Translations under genes and position numbers: made by a program | Notes under the pieces: model-generated | Told to the model about the DNA's origin: nothing | The model's database searches: none | Seen by the model: the letters and a program-made list of their open reading frames with translations, nothing else | NCBI GenBank assembly: GCA_002505935.1 | Contig: DAWL01000175.1 | Location: 1-6,050, forward strand | Direction of reading: 5' to 3' | Source of the DNA: Euryarchaeota archaeon UBA226 | GTDB taxonomy: Archaea > Thermoplasmatota > Poseidoniia > Poseidoniales > Poseidoniaceae | DNA: 6,050 nt | Shown: positions 1 through 5,962 of the stretch, piece after piece | Layout of the letters: the number at the start of each line of letters is the position of its first letter | How positions within the stretch are numbered: position 1 is the first letter of the stretch

Positions 1-138
1 TTGGACGACACACTCTTTGAAGGTCTTGAAAGAAGGGCTTTCCAATTGACTAGAGCAAGTGATACAGAATGGCTAACTTGGCTTGATGATGAGGATTTCT
101 GGAAACCTGGTTGGAGAGCAATCCCCAATGAACCCTAA
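1..138 (+). CDS. C-terminal end of an unidentified gene (partial, cut by window edge)
   Basis: The first frame is open from the window edge to a TAA at 136-138 and encodes the last 45 residues of a protein. The tail is acidic and tryptophan-rich, with Trp in contexts such as EWLTWLDDED and FWKPGW, and it ends in IPNEP. That looks like real coding sequence, but it is too short to assign to a family. The TTG at position 1 could by chance be read as a start, but the gene more likely begins outside the window. Its stop lies 11 bp inside the next gene if that gene starts at 128, which suggests the two are co-transcribed and possibly translationally coupled. No function is proposed. Confidence 0.6.
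   Translation: MDDTLFEGLERRAFQLTRASDTEWLTWLDDEDFWKPGWRAIPNEP
113..118 (+). promoter_or_regulatory. Ribosome-binding site (GGAGAG) supporting the start at 128
   Basis: GGAGAG lies 9 nt upstream of the ATG at 128, inside the end of the preceding gene. The next in-frame ATG, at 164, has a purine-rich AAGGAGAG about 18 nt away, which is farther than usual. This spacing is why 128 is preferred, but 164 remains possible because the recognisable fold begins only after it. Confidence 0.45.
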
Positions 139-859
139 GAAGGAGAGTCTCCCGGCCACCTCCATGGGTGATAAGCCAGAACTGTTCATCCTCCATACCT
201 GCCCTTTTTCTTGGAAAGTCAGAGGATTATTGGAGCACCTCGACATTGAGTATGATGAAGTTCAGGTCAATGCGCTCAGAACAAAAAAAGAGTTGGCATT
301 CACCAATGGTTGGAACAAAGTTCCTGTTTGGCGAGAAAAGAATGGTGAAGTGTTAGTTGACTCAACCCCAATGATGAAAGAAATCGATTCAAGGTATAAC
401 GATGGTAAACTTTGGCAAAGCGAAGATGAACAACGTAGAGATAAATGGATGGAATGGGTCGATGAACATCTGAAAAGAGCGACTATTCCAATCTTATATG
501 GAGGATTATTTTCAGCACTCAAAACAACAGTTAGAGTCTCAAAGTTGGAAAAATTCGGGTTTTTCTCTAAGCGACTCTATGCTTGGGCGGGATTCCCAAT
601 TATGTGGGGAATAATCGCTCGCAGTCGTGTCAAAAAAGATGGACGTAAGCCCAAACAATTGTGGCATGATTTGCTTGATGAATGGTGTGATGAAATCGGA
701 GAGGCAGAATTCTTTGGAGGAGGAGGACCTAATCTCGTTGATTTAGCTGCCTTTGGCTACGTTCGCTCGATTTCTCCCTTCTCACAATTCTCTCAATTGC
801 AAGAACATGAGCGCGGCATGGCTTGGTACAAGAGAGTAGAAGCGACCTTGAAGGCCTGA
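128..859 (+). CDS. GST/glutaredoxin-fold protein, mPGES-2-like
   Basis: The 243-residue product has a thioredoxin-fold N-terminal domain (about 17-95) followed by an all-helical GST C-terminal domain (about 100-240). Visible motifs are a CPFS redox site at 25-28 followed by KVR, the cis-proline motif KVPV at 64-67, DST at 78-80 where glutathione would be bound, and PNLVDLAAFG at 201-210, the conserved GST N-capping/hydrophobic-staple region. From memory the layout follows the soluble part of human prostaglandin E synthase 2: CPF-x-xKVR, the VN and KVP motifs, a hydrophobic segment after KFG (here 142-165), PNL-DLA and a final WY-RVE. That protein has CPFC; here the second cysteine is Ser, so a monothiol or GST-like chemistry is more likely than disulfide reduction. 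The substrate is unknown, and prostaglandin synthesis should not be inferred. There is no signal peptide; it is probably cytosolic or membrane-associated through the hydrophobic segment. It overlaps the previous gene by 11 bp and ends 9 bp before the next. Family assignment is fairly sure; function is not. Confidence 0.82.
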   Translation: MNPKKESLPATSMGDKPELFILHTCPFSWKVRGLLEHLDIEYDEVQVNALRTKKELAFTNGWNKVPVWREKNGEVLVDSTPMMKEIDSRYNDGKLWQSEDEQRRDKWMEWVDEHLKRATIPILYGGLFSALKTTVRVSKLEKFGFFSKRLYAWAGFPIMWGIIARSRVKKDGRKPKQLWHDLLDEWCDEIGEAEFFGGGGPNLVDLAAFGYVRSISPFSQFSQLQEHERGMAWYKRVEATLKA

Positions 860-863
860 GGGG
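858..863 (+). promoter_or_regulatory. Ribosome-binding site (GAGGGG) fixing a TTG start
   Basis: GAGGGG overlaps the stop codon of the transferase gene and sits 5 nt before a TTG at 869. The next in-frame ATG is 47 codons further in, at 1010, inside the FGE-like domain, so the TTG is the credible start. Confidence 0.55.
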
Positions 864-868
864 ATTCT

Positions 869-1708
869 TTGGATCATTCTGCAGACTTGTTCGGAATTAA
901 ATTCGTGGAAGTCCCTGAAGGCAGCGTATTGGTAGGTAGCGACAAAGGTGGCCTTGTACACGCTTCAGAGAGGCCAAGATATCAAGCCAAGATTGAGGAT
1001 TTCAGAGTAATGGATTCTCTGCTGACCAAACGGCAATTCGCTTGTATCATGGGAGAAGAAAGCGAAGATGATGAGCCGATTGACTCGCTTTCCTGGCAAC
1101 AAATCGAAGAGATGCTCGAAAACTTCCAATCAGAACTTGATGGTGACTATGAAGTTCGCTTGCCGAGTGAAGCAGAATGGCTGCGCTGCAAAGAACACCT
1201 TGACCTAAATCTGCCAGTTGCTTGTGAAGAGATTCTCTGGGATCATCCACACAATAACAACCGTGGTGCGCATAGCGATGGGAGGCCACGTATTGATGGG
1301 CGTGCTGACAATCTTATGCGTAGGTATCGAGTATCGATGAAATCACACCCCACTAAACCTGGAAGGACTTTCAAAACACAAACCCCGGTATTCTCACCTC
1401 AGAAAGATGCTCATTTTCGTTTACTGATTCGTAAGGTAGTAGACAAAGAAGCTCCCTCGGTCCCGGAAGAAGCCGATTTTGCTGCGATTTTTCGTCAGGA
1501 AGCAATTTTCGCATTATTCATCGGTATCATTCCATCATTCCTAATTCCAATCGCAAGAGGATTTTCAAATTACATCTACGAAGGGTGGGCGAATCTGCTC
1601 TTTGGCGGTATCTGTTTTTCTTTAGTTACCGCACTATTCTGGCGACCTAGAAGGCCTACATGGTATATCGATGAGAGCGAAGAAAAATTAGTTCCTAGAA
1701 AGAACTGA
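869..1708 (+). CDS. FGE/sulfatase-modifying-factor-like domain protein with two C-terminal membrane helices
   Basis: The 279-residue product opens with a recognisable FGE-sulfatase (SUMF1/EgtB/PvdO superfamily) fold at about 10-190. Signs are VPEGSVLVGSD at 15-25, ERPRYQAKIEDFRV at 34-47 (usual form ExPxHxVxLxxF), LTKRQFACIMG at 52-62, PIDSLSWQQI at 70-79, LPSEAEWLRC at 98-107 (usual LPTEAEWE) and a closing HFRLLIRK at 182-189 in place of GFR. The domain is short and divergent. The C-terminal cysteine pair that binds copper in true formylglycine-generating enzymes is absent: the only cysteines are at 59, 107, 119 and 249. Two hydrophobic segments, about 212-232 and 240-258, followed by a basic RPRRP, predict a membrane hairpin anchor. 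There is no signal peptide, so the domain probably faces the cytoplasm, although its topology is not proven. It starts at TTG, 9 bp after the mPGES-2-like gene, so the two are very likely co-transcribed. It is probably a non-catalytic or altered-specificity member; a binding or scaffolding role is conjecture. Confidence 0.75.
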   Translation: MDHSADLFGIKFVEVPEGSVLVGSDKGGLVHASERPRYQAKIEDFRVMDSLLTKRQFACIMGEESEDDEPIDSLSWQQIEEMLENFQSELDGDYEVRLPSEAEWLRCKEHLDLNLPVACEEILWDHPHNNNRGAHSDGRPRIDGRADNLMRRYRVSMKSHPTKPGRTFKTQTPVFSPQKDAHFRLLIRKVVDKEAPSVPEEADFAAIFRQEAIFALFIGIIPSFLIPIARGFSNYIYEGWANLLFGGICFSLVTALFWRPRRPTWYIDESEEKLVPRKN

Positions 1709-1719
1709 ATTGTTTCCAA

Positions 1720-4008
1720 TCAATATTTCTCTTTACGAAGAACGTCCATCACACAAATGGCAGCCATATTGATGATGTGACGCACTCCATCCGCCCTAGC
1801 AACAACTTGAACCGGCTTTGCCATACCAGAAAGAATCGGTCCTGTCATCTCTGCATCTGCAAATTGCTCAAGCAGTTTATACGAAATATTAGCTGATGCA
1901 AGATTTGGACAAATCAAGACATTTGCCGGACCCTCAAACTCCATGAAAGGATAATCCATTTGCACCACAGGATCCAAGGCGGTATCCACTTGCATCGGAC
2001 CCTCAATCACGATATTTGGATCCAATTCTCTAGCGATTTCTATCGATTCTTCGATACGATCCGTTCTCTGAGCCTTGCTGCTACCAAAATTGGAGAATGA
2101 TAACATGGCAACCTTGGGGTCTACTCCAAAACGGCGTGCAACCTTTGCAGTCTGCACCGCAATCTCTGCTAATGTTCTACTGTCAGGATAGACATTGACC
2201 GTGGCATCGGCTAAGAAAATGACCTTACCATTGACAGTCATCATGTAACACCCTATGATGCAATGAGCATTAGGGTCTGCACCGATTACCTTGAGAGCAG
2301 GACTTAGAACATCAGGATATGCTCTTGTAACTCCCCCGACCATTCCGTCTGCAGCCCCACTTGCTACCATTTGTGAGGCAAAATATGGTCTACTCTTGAG
2401 TAACCTCTGAGCGTCTTCAAAGGAGAGCCCCTTGCGGTGTCTTCGATCAAACATCCCTTGAGCAAACGTATCTAGCCTGCGCGGATCCCTCCGTGGGTCA
2501 ATGATTGTACATTCAAATTCGAGTTCCATTTGCTCCAATTTACTACGAATTCCGCTCTCACTACCCAATAAGATGGGGTGACAAATGTCCTCTTGGACTA
2601 ATTCTGCTGCCGCTCGCAAGACCTTCTCATTATCTCCTTCTGGGAATACAATCTTTCTGCCACTTCCCTTCACTTTGTTGATGACGCTACGCATGACGCT
2701 CCAAGTCAATCCTAACCTAGCCTCCAACTCTTCCCTATATTCCTCATGGTCATACTCTTCAGGGGAGATTTTCGCTATTCCTTCTTCGACTGCCGCTTGC
2801 GCTACTGCGCTCGCCTCCCAAATCAGTACTCTTCGATCAAATGGCTTGGGAATGATATAATCCAATCCATACTGAAGTGGAGCGCCCCCATAAGCAATGA
2901 TTACGTCATCAGGAACCGGTTCTTTAGCTAACTCAGCCAAAGATTTCGTCGCTGCCATTTTCATATTCTGAGTGATATCGCTGGCTCGAACATCCAACGC
3001 TCCTCTGAATATGTATGGAAACCCGAGGACATTATTCACTTGATTGGGGAAGTCTGAACGGCCGGTTGCGATTATTGCATCCGGTCTCGCTTTTCTAGCA
3101 ACATCAGGCATGATTTCAGGGTCGGGATTGGCTAATGCGAAAATAATCGGTTTCTCCGCCATACTCTTGACCATTTCCGAATTGACTAGACCCCCTTTAG
3201 ATAGACCAAGGAAGAGGTCCGCACCAACCATTGCACTAGCGAGGTCTCCATCATCTACATCTTGTGCATATGCAGCCTTGTATTCATTTAATTCTCCAGC
3301 CTTTTCTCGCTTCTTGGTCATGATTCCCTTGGAATCACACATGATGATGTTTGGCCTCCTAACTCCGAGTGCAACATAATGGTCTGCACAAGCAATTGCA
3401 CTCGCACCCGCTCCAGCAATTACCACCTTCAATTCTGACAATTCCTTACCTTGAAGTTCCGCCGCATTCAGCATCGCCGCCCCTGAAATAATTGCAGTTC
3501 CGTGTTGGTCATCGTGCATCACAGGAATATTCGTTCCTGCCGCAATTCTTTTCTCAATTTCAAAACATTCAGGTGCTTTGATATCCTCAAGATTGATTCC
3601 ACCAAATGTCGGAGCGATAGCACATACTGTACGGATGAATTGCTCAGGATCGGTCTCGTCAACTTCAATGTCAAACACATCAATGCCTGCGAATGTCTTC
3701 AGCAACAGCCCCTTCCCTTCCATAACTGGTTTCGAAGCCAAAGCACCGATTTCACCCAAACCCAATACTGCAGTTCCGTTACTGATGACTGCCACCAAGT
3801 TACCCTTGGTAGTATATCGATAAGCCTCATCTGGATCCTTCTCAATCTCAAGACAAGGATAGGCTACTCCAGGGGAGTATGCTAACGATAATTCCCTCGC
3901 AGTAGCATGTGGTTTGGTAGGCACAACAGTGACCTTTCCCCTTGGTTCCATTTCGTGGTAATCAAGAGCTTCTTGTTTGAATCGTTCTTCCGAACGCTTT
4001 GGAACCAT
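1720..4008 (-). CDS. maeB: NADP-dependent malic enzyme with C-terminal phosphotransacetylase-like domain (MaeB type)
   Basis: It catalyses oxidative decarboxylation of malate to pyruvate and CO2 with reduction of NADP, in the cytosol. The product is 762 residues from ATG 4008, close to the roughly 760 of E. coli MaeB. An in-frame TTG at 4023 would add five residues, and the numbering below counts from that TTG. The malic domain shows SLAYSPGVA with catalytic Tyr49, KPVMEGKG with catalytic Lys104, metal ligands in NLEDIKAPE (Glu146, Asp147) and HDDQHGT (Asp171/172), the Rossmann loop GAGASA at 204-209 and CDSKG at 229-233 as in NADP-type MaeB. GRSDFPNQVNNVLGFP and FRGALDV (321-345) are also typical. 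From about 440 a PTA-like domain follows, with FPEGDNEKVLRAA, SGAADGMVGG (555-564), LSFSNFGSSK (641-650) and IEGPMQVDTALDP. In studied MaeB proteins this domain lacks transacetylase activity and mediates acetyl-CoA inhibition; here that is inferred. The gene is complete with no frameshift. It diverges from pyk and converges on the FGE-like gene with 11 bp between stops. No clear ribosome-binding site precedes either start. Confidence 0.95.
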   Translation of the reverse strand: MVPKRSEERFKQEALDYHEMEPRGKVTVVPTKPHATARELSLAYSPGVAYPCLEIEKDPDEAYRYTTKGNLVAVISNGTAVLGLGEIGALASKPVMEGKGLLLKTFAGIDVFDIEVDETDPEQFIRTVCAIAPTFGGINLEDIKAPECFEIEKRIAAGTNIPVMHDDQHGTAIISGAAMLNAAELQGKELSELKVVIAGAGASAIACADHYVALGVRRPNIIMCDSKGIMTKKREKAGELNEYKAAYAQDVDDGDLASAMVGADLFLGLSKGGLVNSEMVKSMAEKPIIFALANPDPEIMPDVARKARPDAIIATGRSDFPNQVNNVLGFPYIFRGALDVRASDITQNMKMAATKSLAELAKEPVPDDVIIAYGGAPLQYGLDYIIPKPFDRRVLIWEASAVAQAAVEEGIAKISPEEYDHEEYREELEARLGLTWSVMRSVINKVKGSGRKIVFPEGDNEKVLRAAAELVQEDICHPILLGSESGIRSKLEQMELEFECTIIDPRRDPRRLDTFAQGMFDRRHRKGLSFEDAQRLLKSRPYFASQMVASGAADGMVGGVTRAYPDVLSPALKVIGADPNAHCIIGCYMMTVNGKVIFLADATVNVYPDSRTLAEIAVQTAKVARRFGVDPKVAMLSFSNFGSSKAQRTDRIEESIEIARELDPNIVIEGPMQVDTALDPVVQMDYPFMEFEGPANVLICPNLASANISYKLLEQFADAEMTGPILSGMAKPVQVVARADGVRHIINMAAICVMDVLRKEKY

Positions 4009-4099
4009 ATTTGTGTCGGGCAAAGAGGCGCTTCAATTGGTTTTCCTATTGACAAGCCGCAATGCAACGTTTCATTTTGTTGAAGGTGTAGCGCAGCCC
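4009..4099. promoter_or_regulatory. Divergent intergenic region between maeB and pyk
   Basis: This 91-bp spacer must hold the promoters of both the malic enzyme gene and the pyruvate kinase gene, since the two start codons face away from each other across it. It is locally AT-rich, with runs such as GGTTTTCCTATTGAC near 4039-4053 and GTTTCATTTTGTTG near 4069-4082. I could not pick a convincing TATA/BRE or -10/-35 pair on either strand, and I saw no strong palindrome suggesting an operator. The promoter role is inferred from gene layout alone. Confidence 0.45.
4082..4088 (+). promoter_or_regulatory. Probable ribosome-binding site (GAAGGTG) of pyk
   Basis: GAAGGTG differs by one base from GGAGGTG, the complement of the usual 16S rRNA 3' end, and lies 11 nt before the ATG at 4100. 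It supports 4100 rather than the upstream in-frame ATG at 3977, which would lie inside maeB. Confidence 0.4.
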
Positions 4100-5557
4100 A
4101 TGCGACGCACCCGAATCATCGGAACAATCGGACCGGCCAGTGACGACCCAGAAACTCTAGAGACACTACTGAAAGAAGGTTTAGACATAACACGACTGAA
4201 CTACAGCCATGGAGATTTGGATGGAAAAACCGAACTCATTGCCAAAGTTAGAGCTGCTGAAAAGGCAGTAGGAAAGTACGTTGGAATTCTCGCCGATTTA
4301 CCAGGCCCGAAACTAAGACTAGGGACTTTTCCAGGAAAAATCGATTTGGAAGAAGGCCAAGCCATCACCTTGAGTTGTGGAGTGCATGATTCTGAAGATA
4401 TTCACGTCGATGGAGGAATCATTCTCCCCGTCCCTTACGAGGGGCTTTCTCAGAATCTGCGCGTTGATGACCCAATTCTGCTCAACGATGGGTTAGTCCG
4501 ACTCAAAGTCGTAGATGCACCACACCAAGCAGCCTCGAAGGTTGGATGTGTAGTCATCGATTCTGGACCATTGTCTTCAAGAAAAGGTATCAACGTTCCA
4601 GCCACGATAGTAGATTTGCCATCGGTTGGGCCCAAAGACAAGGCTGCAATCGCTCACGCAATTGAACACGGTGCAGACTTCATTGCGGTATCTTACGTTA
4701 GAAAGGCTGACGATATCAAGCCAGCCAGAGATGCAATCAACGAAGCTGGAATCCACACTCCGATTATTGCCAAGATTGAGCATCCAGCAGCCTTGCAGGA
4801 CCTTGAAGCAATCGTTGAGGCGGCTGACATTCTCATGGTGGCCAGAGGTGACCTCGGAGTGGAGATACCAATGGAGAGAGTACCTGCAGCACAGGAAAGA
4901 ATCCTTGCTGCTGGAATGTCCAGAGGTAAACCTGTCATCATTGCTACACAGATGCTAGAGTCAATGTGCGACAATCCAAGACCAACAAGAGCCGAAGTAA
5001 CCGACGTTGCAACTGCTATTCGTCAAGGAGCGAGTGCTGTCATGCTCTCTGGAGAAACGGCCAGTGGAAAACACCCGATAACCGCTATCAAAACGATGGC
5101 AAAAATCGCAACCGCTGTTGATGAGGAGGTAAAGGATCTAGGAGACCCACCTGCCCTTGCGAAGTTCCAATCAACCCGCGCAGTTTCGACTGCTGCAATC
5201 TCACTAGCTACAGGATTCAATGCCGACCACTTGATGTTTGCAACCGAACATGGAACTGCCCCTCGCCTCGCTGCGGCCATCAAACCACCACAACGAATCT
5301 TCGCGGTTACTAACAGAATCAGAGCATGCCGAAGAGTGACCATATTGCCTGGAGTTATTGGATACCACGTTGAAGAAGTTGAAGATGCTGTTGAAACATT
5401 GATGGGTGCATCAAGGCAGATGATTGCTGATGGTAATGTCAAGGCAGGAGAAACTGTGGTTGCAGTAACTGGCTCCCCTCTCGCAATGACTGGTAGGACT
5501 AATACCATCAGACTACTGGAAATCAAAGATGATGGAACTCTTTCCGATCTTGAGTGA
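4100..5557 (+). CDS. pyk: Pyruvate kinase
   Basis: It transfers phosphate from phosphoenolpyruvate to ADP, making pyruvate and ATP in the last step of glycolysis; it is cytosolic and usually tetrameric. The 485-residue length is typical of prokaryotic enzymes. The start is set by MRRTRIIGTIGPAS, the normal N-terminus. Motifs in order: RLNYSHG at 32-38 (Phe is more usual than Tyr), DLPGPKLRLG at 66-75, LLNDG at 127-131 before the SSRKGINVP motif at 159-167, AKIEHP at 224-229 with catalytic Lys225 and metal ligand Glu227, MVARGDLGVEIP at 246-257 with Asp251, ATQMLESM at 282-289 with Thr283, RPTRAEVTDVA at 294-304 and MLSGETASG at 315-323. The B domain occupies about 72-170, and the C-terminal domain about 350-475 contains TEHGTAPRL near 382-390. 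Lys71 stands where potassium-dependent kinases have Glu, pointing to a potassium-independent enzyme. No frameshift is seen. It is divergent from maeB, which supplies the same product, and convergent with the small gene downstream. Confidence 0.97.
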   Translation: MRRTRIIGTIGPASDDPETLETLLKEGLDITRLNYSHGDLDGKTELIAKVRAAEKAVGKYVGILADLPGPKLRLGTFPGKIDLEEGQAITLSCGVHDSEDIHVDGGIILPVPYEGLSQNLRVDDPILLNDGLVRLKVVDAPHQAASKVGCVVIDSGPLSSRKGINVPATIVDLPSVGPKDKAAIAHAIEHGADFIAVSYVRKADDIKPARDAINEAGIHTPIIAKIEHPAALQDLEAIVEAADILMVARGDLGVEIPMERVPAAQERILAAGMSRGKPVIIATQMLESMCDNPRPTRAEVTDVATAIRQGASAVMLSGETASGKHPITAIKTMAKIATAVDEEVKDLGDPPALAKFQSTRAVSTAAISLATGFNADHLMFATEHGTAPRLAAAIKPPQRIFAVTNRIRACRRVTILPGVIGYHVEEVEDAVETLMGASRQMIADGNVKAGETVVAVTGSPLAMTGRTNTIRLLEIKDDGTLSDLE

Positions 5558-5586
5558 ATACGCAAAGCGGTTCTAATGGACCCTCT

Positions 5587-5934
5587 TTATTCTCCACTTT
5601 CGGTCGAAATTTTATTATTTGATGCTATTTCTTTCTCATAATCAGTTTTCCCAAATCCGTCTGGAAATCCCCATTTTTTGATATAGAAATCAATTGGAAT
5701 GGCGCCATCTCCTCTGTCTACACCGTAATTTTTCTCATAAATCCCCTCAACTATAGGCGTTGGGCCATCGTATGACAAATACCAGTTCTCAGAAACACTT
5801 GGGCCACTCTCTGTACCATCTGGACCGATCCAATTTTCCCCAGATGAATAATTTTCATCTTTATCTTTCTCCATATTTATTTTAGCAGTATTGCCAAAAA
5901 TTTTGGAGAACAAATTCATCAGCCACGCGTACAT
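5587..5934 (-). CDS. Small hypothetical protein, Trp/Tyr/Gly/Asp-rich
   Basis: I do not recognise this gene. From ATG 5934 it encodes 115 residues. The N-terminus (MYAWLMNLFSKIFG) is short, hydrophobic to amphipathic and could touch the membrane, but it is not a clear signal peptide. A polar Lys/Glu/Asp/Asn stretch (about 18-30) follows. The core at about 33-95 is rich in Trp, Tyr, Gly, Pro and Asp, with two loosely similar units, SGENWIGPDG at 31-40 and SENWYLSYDGP at 48-58, then IPIDFYIKKWGFPDGFG at 79-95. There are no cysteines in this form. Local GC is about 38%, below the rest of the window, which may mean looser constraint or a different origin. ATG 5934 is preferred because GGGAGG lies 3 nt upstream. 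ATG 5919 (MNLFSKIFG) is an alternative, and the frame stays open to an ATG at 6048 near the window edge, giving 153 residues or more. It converges on pyk with 29 bp between stops. That it is a gene is likely but not certain. Confidence 0.55.
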   Translation of the reverse strand: MYAWLMNLFSKIFGNTAKINMEKDKDENYSSGENWIGPDGTESGPSVSENWYLSYDGPTPIVEGIYEKNYGVDRGDGAIPIDFYIKKWGFPDGFGKTDYEKEIASNNKISTESGE

Positions 5935-5937
5935 AAT

Positions 5938-5943
5938 CCTCCC
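5938..5943 (-). promoter_or_regulatory. Shine-Dalgarno-like GGGAGG before the small gene
   Basis: On the minus strand GGGAGG is followed by ATT and then ATG at 5934. The core is strong but the 3-nt spacer is shorter than usual. It would be 18 nt from the alternative ATG at 5919, which is too far, so it decides the preferred start. Confidence 0.45.
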
Positions 5944-5955
5944 AGATATATTCGA

Positions 5956-5962
5956 CTTATAG
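5956..5962 (-). promoter_or_regulatory. TATA-like element (CTATAAG)
   Basis: CTATAAG on the minus strand spans about -28 to -22 relative to the ATG at 5934. If this is an archaeal TATA box, transcription would begin at or next to that ATG, giving an almost leaderless message. That does not fit easily with use of the adjacent GGGAGG site, so only one of the two signals may be real. Confidence 0.25.

Noticed and set aside
83..127. Upstream ATG at 83 for the mPGES-2-like gene
   Set aside because: It would overlap the preceding gene by 56 bp and add residues with no family match; ATG 128 has a better-placed binding site.
716..727. Four tandem GGA triplets resembling a strong Shine-Dalgarno or a microsatellite
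   Set aside because: They encode a tetraglycine just before the conserved PNLVDLA motif of the transferase, and no plausible start follows at the right distance.
1047..1289. 80-codon open frame antisense to the FGE-like gene
   Set aside because: The plus-strand frame has clear FGE motifs across this stretch; the antisense product has no domain features.
3502..3885. 127-codon open frame antisense to maeB, with others at 2585-2860, 3044-3379 and 3578-3823
   Set aside because: They mirror the conserved malic enzyme coding region, have no recognisable domains, and overlap one another.
3977..4099. Upstream extension of pyruvate kinase to an in-frame ATG at 3977
   Set aside because: It would overlap the start of maeB on the other strand and add 41 residues not found in the family; the normal N-terminus begins at 4100.
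5023..5565. 180-codon open frame antisense to pyruvate kinase
   Set aside because: It lies entirely opposite strongly conserved pyk sequence, and its Ser/Ala/Val-rich translation is typical of a shadow frame.
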